From Chlamydoabsidia padenii (Eukaryota > Mucoromycota > Mucoromycetes > Mucorales > Cunninghamellaceae): a stretch of DNA of 64,000 nucleotides. The position numbers and the translations under genes were made by a program. The DNA lies in the NCBI GenBank assembly GCA_025330725.1, contig JAIWND010000008.1, forward strand, positions 744,001 to 808,000. Direction: 5' to 3'. Shown one piece after another: positions 1 through 11,504 of the stretch; the stretch's first letter is position 1, and every line of letters begins with the position of its first letter. The notes below the pieces were generated by a model. That model saw nothing but the letters and a program-made list of their open reading frames with translations, was not told the DNA's origin and did not search any database.

Positions 1-653
1 TCAGTAGTTAATATATATTTCTATCGTCATCCCCTTTCTACATATATCCTTCCCTCCACCTTCCTTTTTTTTTATTTTTTTCCCTTTTCTCTCACCTTAC
101 TTTAAACAATATCAAACAAATAAATAGTGTCCAATTATATCAATCAACATTTGTCTTTATGTGTAGTTGTTTGTCTTGGTTTTGTCTTTTTTTTTTAATA
201 TCTACTTGCGTATGATGCTTTTTTTGGCTTCTCTTTTGTGCCTTTAGTCGGGAGTGTAATATTTTGACCCGATTCATGCAAGCTAAACATTTCAACCCCC
301 GCATCCACCTCGAATCACAGAATATTAGCATTCGATCCCAGATAGATTTTGTAATTATACATTGTACTACATGGGCATAAACGGCAAATACAGCATCACA
401 TTACAGAATATCCATTTTCCCTTGTGTCATGGTTCCACCATACTCTTTCACAAAACAAATAGGCCCAGACCAAATTATAGGAGCGATAAATAATATTTTT
501 TTATTATGTCAATTATCCACCCAAACTAAAAAATACAAAGAAGATAAAATACATATAACTAAAATTTAATAAAAAGTAGTAGTGATAAGAGGGATAAAGA
601 ATAAAAATGATAAAAAGGAGGATGTGGTCTACAAAGGGGGGGGGGTCTAATAT
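1..653. other. Gene-free left edge
   Basis: AT-rich spacer that ends at the stop codon of the mucin gene. I see no supportable coding region; the only sizeable open frame is short and low in information. The right part (480-653) probably holds the 3' untranslated region of the minus-strand mucin gene. A G run lies at 638-645. Confidence 0.5.
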
Positions 654-3493
654 CTACCATTGATACGTTGACGTGTGCGGAGGTACTTGTTGTAATGGAG
701 GAGGAGGAGAAGACTGGGTACCGTAATTGTAATGTGGATGTTGTGTGAATCCCAAAGTGTTTTCATGCATGATGGGCGCAGAGATGGCATGGACAAATTC
801 TTGATGATCCTGTTCTTGTTCGTTCCTTTTGCTCTTACGTCGACGATAGATCCGCACAGCTAGTACCGTTGCTGCACCATAGACAACTACACCCACTGAG
901 ACACAGATTCCAATAATACCTCCACGTGATAACCCGCTACCACCATTGTTGCTGGATCCACCGCCATTACCATTGTCACTAGATGGATTGTTTGGATCAT
1001 TCATTATGCCTGCAGGATTTGATACTAAAAAAAAAAAAGAAGTAGATAAAGAGGTGAGTTGATTGAGCATAATCCTTTTCTCCTTTTCTTTTTTTTAATA
1101 CCTTGACTACTAATGGGATAGGACTTGTCTATCAAGAGAGGTAGTTGACCATTATCAGATGCATACAAAGTACTACTGGAGTTGGCGACCAAGTTTTGTA
1201 AATCTGATACTTTAGTATTAGGTAAAGCCATAGCAAGAATGACCCCCGAAGTCCCAGAATCCCGTTTCCGTTTGTTGGGTAAAGATGGATTGCTGGCCAC
1301 AATAGATTGCACAATAATATCATCCAAGGAGCAGTCCAATACCTTGCTGAATAACACCGGGACTGATTGTACAAATTGAGCAGTGAGGATAGAGTTACTG
1401 ACCATTTCACTAAAGGACAGATAATCAAACTTGATCTTGACAGTAGTAAAGTCGGCTACAAAGTTAATGAATAATATAGGTCAATGGGCTGGGGAATAGT
1501 TGTCTCTTTATTTTTTTTTTTTTTTTTTGTCTTACATGGGATGATAACATTGTCATTTGGAATAATGGCAGCTGGTAAACTATTGTCAGGTGAAGGAGTT
1601 GCTGTTGCTGTTGTTGTCGATGTTGATGTTTTGGTCTTGGAAGTGGTTGTTGTAGTTGTCGTGCCCAAAGATACCGTGAAGGATTGTTGTAACCACGTAT
1701 ATGAGCTGTATTTATACGAAGAAGCTGACCGAGTTGTTGTAGATGTTGTAGTTGCATCAGAGGTTTCTGCCGTTGTGGTCGGCGTTTCTGTAGGTGTTGT
1801 AGTAGAATCTTCTGTTGTTGTAGACTCGGTAGCTGTTGTTGTAGACTCGGTAGCTGTTGTTGTAGACTCGGTAGCTGTTGTTGTAGACTCGGTAGCTGTT
1901 GCTGTAGACTCGGTAGCTGTTGCTGTAGACTCGGTAGCTGTTGCTGTAGACTCGGTAGCTGTTGTTGTAGAGTCGGTAGCTGTTACTGTAGACTCGGTAG
2001 CTGTTGTGGAAGTCTCGGTAGATGGAGACACTGTCGTGGGTGTTGCCTTAGTCTTTGTGGTGGAAGTTTTACTGGCAGTGTTAGCTGTTGTATCATCACC
2101 CGATTCCGTTGATGAAGTGTGTGTTGTTTTTGTCGCTGTTATCGAAGACTGTGTAGATGAGGCCGTCGAGATAATGCAATCAGTATCCAACCATCCACAC
2201 TTTTTGGTCGATGTCGCTGTAGAAGAAGATGCTGTTTTTTCAGTTGTCGAGGCAGTAGAGGTCTCATCTGTAACGGTTTCTGTTGTTTTCGTCTTGGTCT
2301 TTTTCGAAGTTGTGGTAGTGGTCGCATCACACCCTAGACCAAGAAGGGGGTTACAGCTTGAAGTTGTCTCGGTGGCAGTTGTATTTGATGATGTTGGTTT
2401 ACTGGACTTTTTCGGTTTGGCTGTTGTTGTTTCCGTTGCTGTTGCCGATTCACTGTCAGTTGTGGTCGCATCACACCCAATACCAAAGAGATTATGACAT
2501 TTAGTGGTGGTGGTTGCTGTTGCACTTGATGATGGTGATTTGCTGGACTTTTTCGGTTTGGTAGTGGTTGTTTCTGTTGCTGTTGCCGATTCCGTGTCAG
2601 TCGTGGTCGCATCACATCCAATGCCAAAAAGATTGTGACACTTTGTGGTAGTTGTTGCTGTTGCACTTGATGATGGTGATTTGCTAGACTTTTTTGCTGT
2701 TTCTGTTGCTGTTGCCGATTCCGTGTCAGTCGTGGTCGCATCACATCCAATGCCAAAAAGATTGTGACATTTTGTAGTAGTTGTTGTTGTTGTACTTGAT
2801 GATGGTGATTTGCTAGACTTTCTTGCTGTTTCTGTTGCTGTTGTCGATTCCGTGTCAGTCGTGGTCGCATCACAACCAATGCCAAAAAGATTGTGACACT
2901 TTGTGGTAGTTGTTGCTGTTGCACTTGATGATGTTGATTTGCTAGACTTTTTCGATTTTGAGGTTTCTGATTCTGTTGCTGTTGCCGATTCGCTGTCAGT
3001 TGTGGTCGCATCACATCCAATACCAAAGAGATTATGACATTTTGTGGTAGGTTTCGGTGTTGGTGTTGTTTTCTTTGTTGAATCCTCGTCAGTGCCTGTC
3101 TTTGTTGATGTGGTGGTTTTCGTTGAACCCTTGCCAGTGCTCGTCTTTGTTGATGTGGTGGTTTTCGTTGAATCTTTTCCAGTGCCTGTCTTTGTTGATG
3201 TGGTGGTTTTATCATCATCACAGCCAATACCAAACAGATTATGACATTTGGTGGTATGTGTCGCTGTTAATGATTTTGTTGAAGACTTTGTTGCAGACGA
3301 ATGTGACTTTTTGGCAGAATGAGATGATTTGCTTGAAGTTGTTGATTCAGTTAAAGTGGATGATTTGGATGGTTTTCGTGTGGACGATGATGATCTAGCT
3401 GTTGTTTCGTCGGTGTCAGTTTTTCTATGTTTGTGTGTGGTGGTGGATTTCTTTAAAGCGGGTGTTGAAGTTGAAGTATGCTTGGAGTGGTGT

Positions 3494-3542
<49 letters not shown>

Positions 3543-3874
3543 TGGTATCGTCGTCATCGTCACAGTCAATACCAAGCAAGCCATTGCAATCACCTACTTG
3601 CCGTTTTTGATTACTGCTGTTTCCCAAAGATGTAACTTCCGTGTCAGCTTCATGGACGAGTCGATCCTACAAACATGTAAAGGTAAAAGAAGAAGAAGAA
3701 GAAGAAGAAGAAGAAGAAGAAGAAGAAGAGTTAATGTTAGTCAATGGAAAAATAAAAAGACAGAATGGGGAATGCAGAACTTACGGCGAGGACAAGACCA
3801 TTAAGTGCGACACAGATAGCCAACAAAGATAAGCAAAAGAATAAAAAGGTACTATTGATATTCTTTTTGGTCAT
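654..3874 (-). CDS. Msb2-type signalling mucin (cell-surface sensor)
   Basis: Predicted exons on the minus strand are 3874-3785, 3666-1536, 1455-1102 and 1024-654, giving 981 residues with closing phases. Exon 1 encodes a 30-residue signal peptide. Exon 2 is a Thr/Ser-rich mucin region with a six-fold repeated CHNLFGIGCD module, two diverged copies and a block of 7-residue TATEST-like repeats. Exon 3 encodes a membrane-proximal globular domain that fits the conserved Msb2 extracellular region (pattern VSDLQ, SSTLYAS, LPLLIDKSYPI). Exon 4 has one membrane segment (GGIIGICVSVGVVVYGAATV) followed by a basic stop-transfer stretch and a tail of about 75 residues, Pro-rich at its end. In ascomycetes Msb2 feeds Cdc42/MAPK (filamentation, osmosensing) pathways; the role here is inferred. 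The Cys-pair modules inside the mucin are unusual. Confidence 0.8.
1815..2010 (-). repeat. 21-nt coding tandem repeat in the mucin
   Basis: About nine copies of a 21-nt unit built around gactcggtagctgttgttg (plus strand). They encode a seven-residue Thr/Ala/Glu/Ser unit on the minus strand. Copies differ mainly at third positions (gttgttg or gttgctg), so the array is coding and recently expanded. Confidence 0.85.
2463..3250 (-). repeat. Long coding repeats carrying C-x7-C modules
   Basis: Six near-identical segments encode CHNLFGIGCD, most followed by an ATTTD Ser/Thr linker and a Lys/Ser-rich stretch. Units are roughly 110-150 nt and vary in linker length. Two diverged modules flank the array (CNGLLGIDCD near 3580, CNPLLGLGCD near 2340). 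Confidence 0.85.
3485..3555 (-). repeat. Trinucleotide tract encoding poly-Thr
   Basis: A run of gta repeats on the plus strand (about 3497-3536) encodes a poly-Thr stretch next to an Asp cluster near the mature N-terminus of the mucin. Confidence 0.7.
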
Positions 3875-4065
3875 GTAATGTAATGGTCCTTACAATTGCA
3901 TAAAGTAATAAGTATAAGTATAAGTATAAAAGGAATGGTGGGAGTATACTATTAAAGTATAATTAGGAATGGAATGGTGGGAAAAGGGGAAAGAAAGAAG
4001 AAGGAAGAAAAAAATTCAAAAATCTACCTTTGGTCCATCGTTAAAATTGAGTTACACGGGCAAAA

Positions 4066-4080
4066 GCGGGATTTGAACAT
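4066..4080 (+). promoter_or_regulatory. Dispersed GCGGGATTTGAA element
   Basis: gcgggatttgaac lies 192 bp upstream of the mucin ATG (minus-strand gene) and within the 485-bp spacer before the MATE 3' end. It is one of the closest matches to the consensus. Confidence 0.5.
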
Positions 4081-4359
4081 TTTCCCTCGCTAATACCAAG
4101 ATTGGTTCTTCTTCACGTTGCTTTTGTATATAATCGAAGGATTCTAGGTCATGTTTTAAAATGAAAATCTGCTCAACATTGTACGAAAAGATAAAACATA
4201 ATGGTCCGTTCCCATCCTTTATAAGCAAAGACACCACGATAGGAAATAAATCATTCTTTTATTGGAAATGGAAAAAGAGGAGGAGGAGGGGTATGAACGT
4301 ATGGATATAGTTTAATTTGATTGTTGTATTACATTTATCTAATTGTATTTTAAAAATAC

Positions 4360-6328
4360 TCACAAAGGAAGTTCCTGATCCTTGATACGTTCGATGGCTA
4401 ATCTACACTCTTCCTCCCAGTTTATATGATAAACCAAATAATACATTTCAACTACCACTTTGATCAGACCTGCTAAGACCACACCAGACCATACACCAAG
4501 TAGTCCCCATCCATAACTAAAAGTCAACCAGATACCAAAGGGTAATCCAATGATATAGTAAGAGGTCAAGTTCAAGGTGGCCACAATATATTGCTTGCCA
4601 AATGCATTAAGAACACCTGATAATAAGATCCCGTTCCCCTGATCGGCATTTGAAAAATGAGACTATTTTTAGATTTCTGCCTTTTTCTTTTTTTTTTTTT
4701 TTTTTTTTTTTGCATGATCCGACCTACCACGACAAAGTGACACGGACTCACGATGTAAAGCAAGCTGATGACGGCATCAGTAACAAGATCATCTTTTGTA
4801 AAATGACGAGCAATAGGATGTTTGAATCCAAACATGATCATGGTATTAATGGAAACCAGGCAGAATCCCACCACCCCTGATAAAAGAACACAGAATTTGG
4901 CTTTTTGGGGCTCATTCGCACCGAGATGATGTCCCAATCTAACCGCTAAAGCAGTTGATAAAGCACTAACAAAAAAAAAAAGTGAGTTGCTATTCTTTCT
5001 ACTCCTTCACCACTTCTTACAAAGGCACCATCAGTAGAAAACTGTTGACAGAAAGCACGATCGACTGTGCGGCCAAACTAGTTTCACCTAGCACACCAGT
5101 TACCATGGCGCATATTTCAAATGCCCAATCAGTAGATACACTGAGCATACCGGGTATACCGAGTTTCAGAAAGGTGCTCCATTGGGTACATGCTTCCTTG
5201 GACCAACCAGGCCAGTACTTCTTTTTAAATTCCGTCCCCAAAAGTAGAAATGTGGTATAGATTACCAACACCGTCGTATGGAAAGTAGCAAATTGTAAAG
5301 CGACACCAGTCATACCCAAATCCATTTTGTACAATAAAAAGTAATCTACGAGATAGTTTAGAGGAAAGAGGACAATGACCATGAACAAGGTGATATTCAT
5401 CTTGCCAATGGATTGTAAGAAACGGCGAATGGCAGTCGAGATCATCATTGGCATGAGAACTGGGAGCGACCAGTTGACATAAACTTGTGCCAATGATGCC
5501 AGGTTTGGATCTTGGCCCATCATTACCAGGATTGTCTCGGCATGATACCTTTTTCCAAATATGGATGAGTTTCTTTTTTTCCCGTTTGTTTCTTGTGTAC
5601 TTACCAAACCACTGAAACAGGTATACAGAAAACACCCATAATTAAAATAGATCGTTGAAGAATGATTCCAAGAGTCCTTGGATGTTGTGCCCCGGTAAAT
5701 GCTTGTGAGACCAAAGTATCAATGGCTATGTGAAAAGAAAAGAAAAAAAAGTCGGGATTTGAAATTGCATGAATTTTACTTGTTACCTGTCAACATCCCG
5801 TTTGAAAGTGCCACACCTGTGACAGTAATGAATAAGCTTCCCAAACTTGTTGCCGCCAATACTAAAAGCAGTAAAAGAGAGTTTGTTTTTTTTTTTAAAA
5901 AAAAAGAGAACCCAAGCGACAGCTGATGGATAACAAATAAAAACCTTACCTTGCGGGCCTTGTCTTCCGATAAACCAAACATCGACCAGTTTCATACCCA
6001 TACCCAAAAGAAAAGTAATCATCAGGGGCCACGCAAACTTGGAGATAGCCTTCAACTCTGGTATGATATCAGTTTTTATCGCCATAGCATAAAAGTAAGG
6101 GTGATCACATCCCATGGTATGTTGATAAGGATCCTTGTTCTCCCAGAGAAGGAGCGGGGGTTTAATACCAGTGGAAATAAAAGGGGTTGTTTCATCCACC
6201 AATGTTGCCACTGAGCAAGTACTCCCTCGATGATTATTCACCAACGACTTTGAAGATGAAGGAGATGGAGGTTCACAATAAATATCTTCTACTGGAGATA
6301 GATGGGTATGGAAGGTGCTTTTATACAT
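4360..6328 (-). CDS. MATE family multidrug/toxin extrusion transporter
   Basis: Exons 6328-5950, 5861-5787, 5725-5605, 5548-5021, 4965-4728 and 4638-4360 give 539 residues with closing phases. The length and pattern fit eukaryotic MATE cation antiporters: about twelve membrane segments, the first-half signature IDTLVSQAFTGAQ, then WYHAETILVMMGQDP, and the second-half signature ALSTALAVRLGHHLGANEP. MATE proteins export organic cations and xenobiotics in exchange for protons or sodium, at plasma or vacuolar membranes. The start at 6328 is the first ATG in frame, with a TATA-like TTATATAA about 85 bp upstream (near 6410). A poly(T) tract at 6464-6487 lies further upstream. Confidence 0.88.
5751..5766 (+). 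promoter_or_regulatory. Dispersed element inside a MATE intron
   Basis: gtcgggatttgaaattg sits within the MATE intron at 5726-5786. It matches the element otherwise seen upstream of genes, so not every copy is promoter-proximal. Confidence 0.3.
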
Positions 6329-7118
6329 TAGACTTTGATAAAAGTGGAATATATCCCGAGAAAGAAAAGGACGCAAAGGAACAAAAAGTAAAAAGTATAA
6401 AGGACGAGATTATATAAATGTGGAAAAAATCCCCGTAGATCAATGGATAAATAAGGACTCACTTTTTTTTTTTTTTTTTTTTTTTTTGTTCGTTTCATAT
6501 AGGGTGCACTCATAGTTTCTATGGAAGCTTTTCAGGTTGTTTGAAGGCACTGTTTCAGTGTAACCTTACAGGCCCCAATTCAAAATAATTTACTTTCTGG
6601 TTGTTTATTAACAAATAAAAAGAGTGATCCTCATCAAACGGGCACCAACAAACAGTTACCCCATCGTCACCCCCACCTATCAAGAGGATGCCTAATCGAG
6701 AGCGGGGGTTGAAAATCATCTACCTCTCTGGACAAGCGCCGATGTTTGTTGTCGTTGTTTGTTCGATGGCAATATGTAAACTTACTTCAGCATCATCTCT
6801 GTGTAATGTTATGCACCTGATATCTCTTACTCTTCTTTTTTGGAGACTGATATCATACAACGATATTTCCAGCTAATCATGAAGGCATGTCATCAGTGAT
6901 AAGCGCTCTATAAATAAAAACATCCCCCACAACGCCTTGATGATAGATCGCATAAACAATCTTAATTCTACCATTCGGGTATTCCATTCATGCATAAGCT
7001 ACAAGTTTGATATTCCGTGATCTCGGGCTTGAAACCGAAAACTTGAAACGCCGACATTTTCCCATCCCATCTCCGATTTTTTTTTTTTTTTTTTTTTTTT
7101 TGTCCCTTTTTTCCTCTC
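6329..7118. other. Divergent promoter region between MATE and Nit2 genes
   Basis: 790-bp spacer with a poly(T) tract (6464-6487), a motif variant gcgggggttgaaaat at 6702-6717, another variant near 7042-7062 and a 25-nt poly(T) tract ending near 7101. No coding region is supportable. Confidence 0.6.
7042..7062 (+). promoter_or_regulatory. Variant of the dispersed element upstream of Nit2
   Basis: cttgaaacgccgacatttt lies 57 bp upstream of the Nit2 ATG, followed by a poly(T) tract. It is a weaker match, in the C-rich orientation. Confidence 0.35.
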
Positions 7119-8399
7119 ATGGTATTCTCATCTCTCACCCGTAAAACATATCAACAAATGTCTAAAGCACCTGTACTCCATCCCTCTTCTCCCTTCAAAT
7201 TGGCTCTTATTCAACTCGCTATTGGTGTAGACAAATCAAAAAACTTGCAACACGCCAAATCAAAGATTTTGGAAGCTGCAACTAAAGGTGCCAATGTGGT
7301 GGTTTTGCCAGTAAGTACTGTTAATTGGGTGACTTCTTCTCTTTCTCTTTTTACTCATTCATACATAATCTTGATAGGAATGCTTTAACTCACCTTATGG
7401 TACCAACTATTTTCCAGAATATGCAGAATCCCTTGATGGTGGTGATTCGGTGAATATGCTGTCTTCAACTGCCAGGGTAAGTGAACGTGAATGCGTACCC
7501 CCCCCAAAAAAGTGTACTCTTTTATTTATTTATTTATTTATATTCCAAATGTTGTCCACTATAGGAAGCTGGTATTTACTTGATAGGTGGATCGATCCCC
7601 GAGCGTAAAGGAGACAAGATCTATAATACTCTGACTGCATATGATCCTAATGGTAAAATGATCGGTGTCCATAACAAGGTCCATCTATTCGATATTGACG
7701 TTCCAGGAAAAATCAAATTCAAGGTAAATAGAATGTGATATAAGGGTAGGAAAAATAGTGGGATTCACATACATCTTTAGGAAAGCGACATCTTGACACA
7801 AGGGGACTCTTTAACACAATTGGAAACAAGTAAGTAAAGGAGGGAAGGAAGAAAAAAAAAACATAGAGTGTGATACTAATCTAATGGTTTTTTTGTAAAT
7901 CTAGAATATGGTAAGATTGGTGTAGGAATCTGTTACGATATGCGATTCCCTGAAATGGCGACAGTGGCAGCCAGAAAAGGATGTATGGCGATGATCTATC
8001 CTGGTGCATTCAATATGACAACGGGACCTTTACATTGGGAACTACTACAACGGGCACGGGCGGTGGATAATCAAATGTATGTGGCTGCTTGCTCTCCTGC
8101 AAGAGATCTTTCAGCTTCTTATCATGCTTGGGGTCATTCTACCGTGGTGGATCCGACGTAAGTTAAAATAATGTCAACATGTCAACTGCTTTTACTAACT
8201 AACTGTATACGAAAATAGTGGCGCCGTGATAGCTACTTGTGAAGAAAAAGAAACTATTGTTTATGCCGATATCGACCCTTCTCAAGTGGAATCCATTCGA
8301 TCAAGTATTCCCCTTTATACTCAACGTAGATTTGACATTTATGATGATGTATCTCAATCGGTCACCTTTGATGATCAAGGAAAGGGCAACAAGAAGTAG
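7119..8399 (+). CDS. NIT2: Omega-amidase, nitrilase superfamily (Nit2 type)
   Basis: Exons 7119-7310, 7378-7476, 7565-7723, 7781-7829, 7905-8157 and 8219-8399 give 310 residues. The nitrilase catalytic triad is visible: Glu65 (VVLPECF), Lys135 (HNKVHLFD) and Cys176 ([10 protein letters not shown]). This family hydrolyses alpha-ketoglutaramate and alpha-ketosuccinamate to the keto acid and ammonia, closing the glutamine transaminase cycle. A second ATG (MSKAPVL) lies 13 codons downstream. The extra N-terminus, MVFSSLTRK, could be a weak mitochondrial leader, so alternative starts could give two locations (inference). A poly(A) signal AATAAA follows near 8443. Confidence 0.9.
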
Positions 8400-9156
8400 T
8401 TTAATTTAGTCTAGTTTAATTGTTATCTTCTTTTGTTACTTGAAATAAACACTATTAACATAAAAATACTTTGCTGTGTGTATGGCCTGCGGGCTGTTAT
8501 TGTTTTGTTTTTGCGTTGTTATTTTTTTAAAAAAAAGCCAGACAATATAATAGTGTTGATTATAATATGATCAAAAGTCGATGGGTAGGAAGATCCATTC
8601 ATGCAGAACGCAAGTCGGCCTCGTATTCAAACGCCGATTGAATCTAAACTAACCAGGCATCAGTCTTGTGTATGATAGAACGATTGTCCTTTCACTTGTT
8701 GCATGAACCGTTGTCAAGTTTTATCACTTGGATGGATTAGCATCAAGTAAATAATAGCCATTTTGAATTTTACTAGTGATATCCTCACAGTAAGCATTGA
8801 CTGTCGGGATTTGAGATTACCCCTTCTTTTTTGATGTTGATTTTTTAGAGATGTGAGCTCCAATATCAATAAACATACATCCATGTTAATTTTAACATGA
8901 TTGACACAAGGGTAATTGAACAACAACAACAACAACTCTGATCTTTTATGTCACATTGCTAGTCAAAGCAAACCATTAATTATAATCCTGACAGTACGGC
9001 CAATTTCCCTCGCCAAGTCTATAATATGAAGGATCCTATTCATTAAGTACATCACATTAAAAAGAAAGAATCCATTTTTTTATTATCAATAGTAATATAT
9101 AATCTGTGTTTTATTGAGGTATTACAGGGGAGGAAGGAAATTATGTGGTAATTGTG
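8400..9156. other. Convergent 3' intergenic region
   Basis: 757 bp between the 3' ends of the Nit2 and CHMP7-like genes. It is AT-rich with a poly(A) signal for the plus gene near 8443. No coding signal or structured element was recognised. Confidence 0.5.
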
Positions 9157-10876
9157 CTATTCTAATTGTGCTACCCTAGGTGTGTTGACTTTACCAGATT
9201 CTTTTTTTACAAGAGACGGTGATGAGTGAGCTGTTTCGTCCAGAGAGGCTGCGTGTTCGTCAGAGTTGACTATATCCGATGATAATGATGATGGTAACGA
9301 TTCTGATGGTACAGATGGCCATGTTGCTGTTTGACGTTCATTTATTGTCACCTTGTCGTGTTGCCGCCTGGTTTCCGATTCCTCCAGTTCCTCCAGTTCC
9401 TTTAATAAAAGTTCATCATCATATTGGGTATCACCATTTTCAGCCAAACTAGTTGACCCATCCACCATTGCTTGATCCACATCTTTTTGTTCGTCGTAAG
9501 CTTCTTGAATCCTAGCCATTGTTTCCTCCACCGATTGAACTGAGAGTCCACTAGCAAATAAACCTTGTAACGCCTTGGCTCCATTATCGAATGCTTGGAC
9601 AATCTACAAAAATAATAATAATAATAAAAGAAAGGATTGAGGTTAAAAGAACCCAAGAAGGTTGAGATTTATCTTTTACCTGTAAGTCATCCTGCGCTGA
9701 TTCCATTTTCAATAGCAGGTGTTCCATTTCCCCTAGTGATTTTAACCTTTTATCCAAAACATCCAGTATGTGCCGTTTCCGTCGTAATGCATAAAGTGTT
9801 TGTGGTTTTTGTTTTTTGTGATGATGTTCCTGGGCAGAGATCGCCAGCCTATACATGAAGATGATATAATGCATTAGTACCCTAATATTTAAAACAAATG
9901 AAAGAGTTTACTTTTTACCTTTCTGCTTGTTGTTGTAATTCCTGAGTTTGATATCGAAGAGCATCACATGTTGTTCGAATACTAATCATTGCCTTGTCCT
10001 GATCAGTCACTTTATATGGCATGTTTGGTTCAATAAACTTGATCACCTACATAAAGAGAGAGAGAGAGAGAGAAAGATGAATTTAAAACACACCCCATGC
10101 GAATGTATCACTTCCCATTCTTACCATAAAAGATCCTGATCCATAGCCACGTACGCCATCTTCTATAGCCACTAGTGACTGTGAGGCCATGTATTTCAAT
10201 ACCAATATCAAATCATTGTCAGTTAAAGACCGCTGCCAATCGATGCCATTATATTGTTTTCGAAAGTCAGAGAAGGTCAATAAGGAATTGGTGATGGTCT
10301 TGACAGGTAGTCGAGTATAATTTTCATAAATACAATGTGAGATTGTTTTGATGGAAGGCAGGACTACGTAGAGTGACGATGTATCAGAATGATAAGTGAG
10401 GAAGGTGGGTGTCATTCGATTCCAAAGCCACGATGACCAAGTCGAAGGTGAAGTCGCATAGGTTCGTTCGTAACTGTGCAAGCTGATAATAACCCCTTCC
10501 TTTTCCATCGAGTCCTACAACAACAATAGATTAATAGACGGTCAAAAGTCAGTCCTACAGACAGTCTGCTTCTTACCAAGACACAATCCAAAGCCAAAGG
10601 TTTTCCCACTCTTCTAAGCATAAAGTCTTGAGCCAAAGAAGACTTGTCCAGGACCAAAGTATAACCATGATAACAAAGGTAACCTCGTAAAGAGCAGCCA
10701 AGAAGTACCGTACGCCAGTAATCCACATTAATCTTGTAACCATATTCATTCAATACAGAGAGTTTGGTAAAGTCAGAGTACAATGAATTTAATCGTGGGG
10801 ATTGGTTGGAAGGATTAAAGTCATCCCATTCTGACTCCAAATAGTCTTTGAGTCGTTCATATTGCTTTGCCGCCAT
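9157..10876 (-). CDS. CHMP7-like ESCRT-III/II hybrid protein
   Basis: Exons 10876-10577, 10514-10125, 10046-9919, 9848-9680 and 9603-9157 give 477 residues, close to human CHMP7 (453). The N-terminal half resembles the winged-helix ESCRT-II-like region. The C-terminal half is a Snf7-like helical domain: a basic coiled region (LRRKRHILDVLDKRLKSLGEMEHLLLKM in segments), then VEETMARIQEA and the acidic LLLKELEELEESE, the typical Snf7 tail. CHMP7/Chm7 recruits ESCRT-III to the inner nuclear membrane for nuclear-envelope sealing and surveillance. The last 60 residues are low-complexity Ser/Asp/Glu. The consensus element lies 93 bp upstream. Confidence 0.8.
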
Positions 10877-10968
10877 AGAGTTTGTATTCCAAAAAGAGAA
10901 AAAGAAAAGGGGAACACTAAAAAAAAAAAAAAAAAAAACTGGGAAAAATTTTAGTGGGTGGTAAGGAA

Positions 10969-10984
10969 GGCGGGATGTGAAAAT
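10969..10984 (+). promoter_or_regulatory. Dispersed element upstream of CHMP7-like gene
   Basis: ggcgggatgtgaaaat, one mismatch from the consensus, 93 bp upstream of the minus-strand ATG. Confidence 0.5.
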
Positions 10985-11183
10985 TCACGGTTGAGGGTGC
11001 CTTGTAACACCCCTATACAATGGGGTTTATCTTGCATAATGAAACCCTTATTGTATTTTGCAACCTTTGTTTCATTCACTCCTGCTTACACTTGTACTTT
11101 TAAAAAACATTACATACAAAAGGTAGTACTTTGAAGTGTCGTTCTCTAATCAGAGAATCGGCCAGAACAAACGTTTTATGCGG

Positions 11184-11199
11184 GCGGGGTTTGAAAATG
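11184..11199 (+). promoter_or_regulatory. Dispersed element in spacer
   Basis: gcggggtttgaaaatg is preceded by a further cggg. It lies about 310 bp upstream of the CHMP7-like ATG. Confidence 0.4.
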
Positions 11200-11504
11200 A
11201 GGGTCAGACACATTGGAATATTTCTAGTTTTCACGGTCCAAAGATAAGGCATCACTATAATCATTATTAATGACATGCATTATATGTTTATATCCTTTAT
11301 AAAAAACATCATTCAATAAACATACATTTTTTTTTAAAAAAACAGTTATCTTCCAAGGAGACCCCGATCATACTCCAACAGATAATGAGAACCAAATCCA
11401 TCAAGATATGTGATAAAGGTTTAGATTTTATTATTTGTTATTAAAAAAAAAAAAAGATATAATATAAGAGATAATGTTAAAAAAGTAATGATTATGACTA
11501 TAGA

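Larger units (their letters stand above)
10877..11504. other. Intergenic region upstream of the CHMP7-like gene
   Basis: 628-bp spacer with a poly(A) run (10919-10938) and two copies of the dispersed element (10969-10984 and 11184-11199). The right part is probably the 3' end of the PhoD-like transcript. No open frame is convincing. Confidence 0.5.

Noticed and set aside
1815..2010. CRISPR-like direct repeats
   Set aside because: The 21-nt units are contiguous, in frame and coding; there are no spacers and the genome is eukaryotic.
1484..2497. 337-codon plus-strand open frame rich in Val
   Set aside because: It is the antisense shadow of the Thr-rich mucin repeats; the minus strand has signal peptide, splice sites and domain logic.
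2334..3233. 299-codon minus-strand Gln-rich frame
   Set aside because: Out-of-frame reading of the same mucin repeats, with no start context.
4052..4237. 61-codon minus-strand frame as an extra MATE exon or a small gene
   Set aside because: The MATE frame closes at 4360 with normal length and the downstream frame shows no homology; it also overlaps the dispersed element.
9948..10139. Short plus-strand frame
   Set aside because: Antisense shadow of CHMP7-like exons and an intron.
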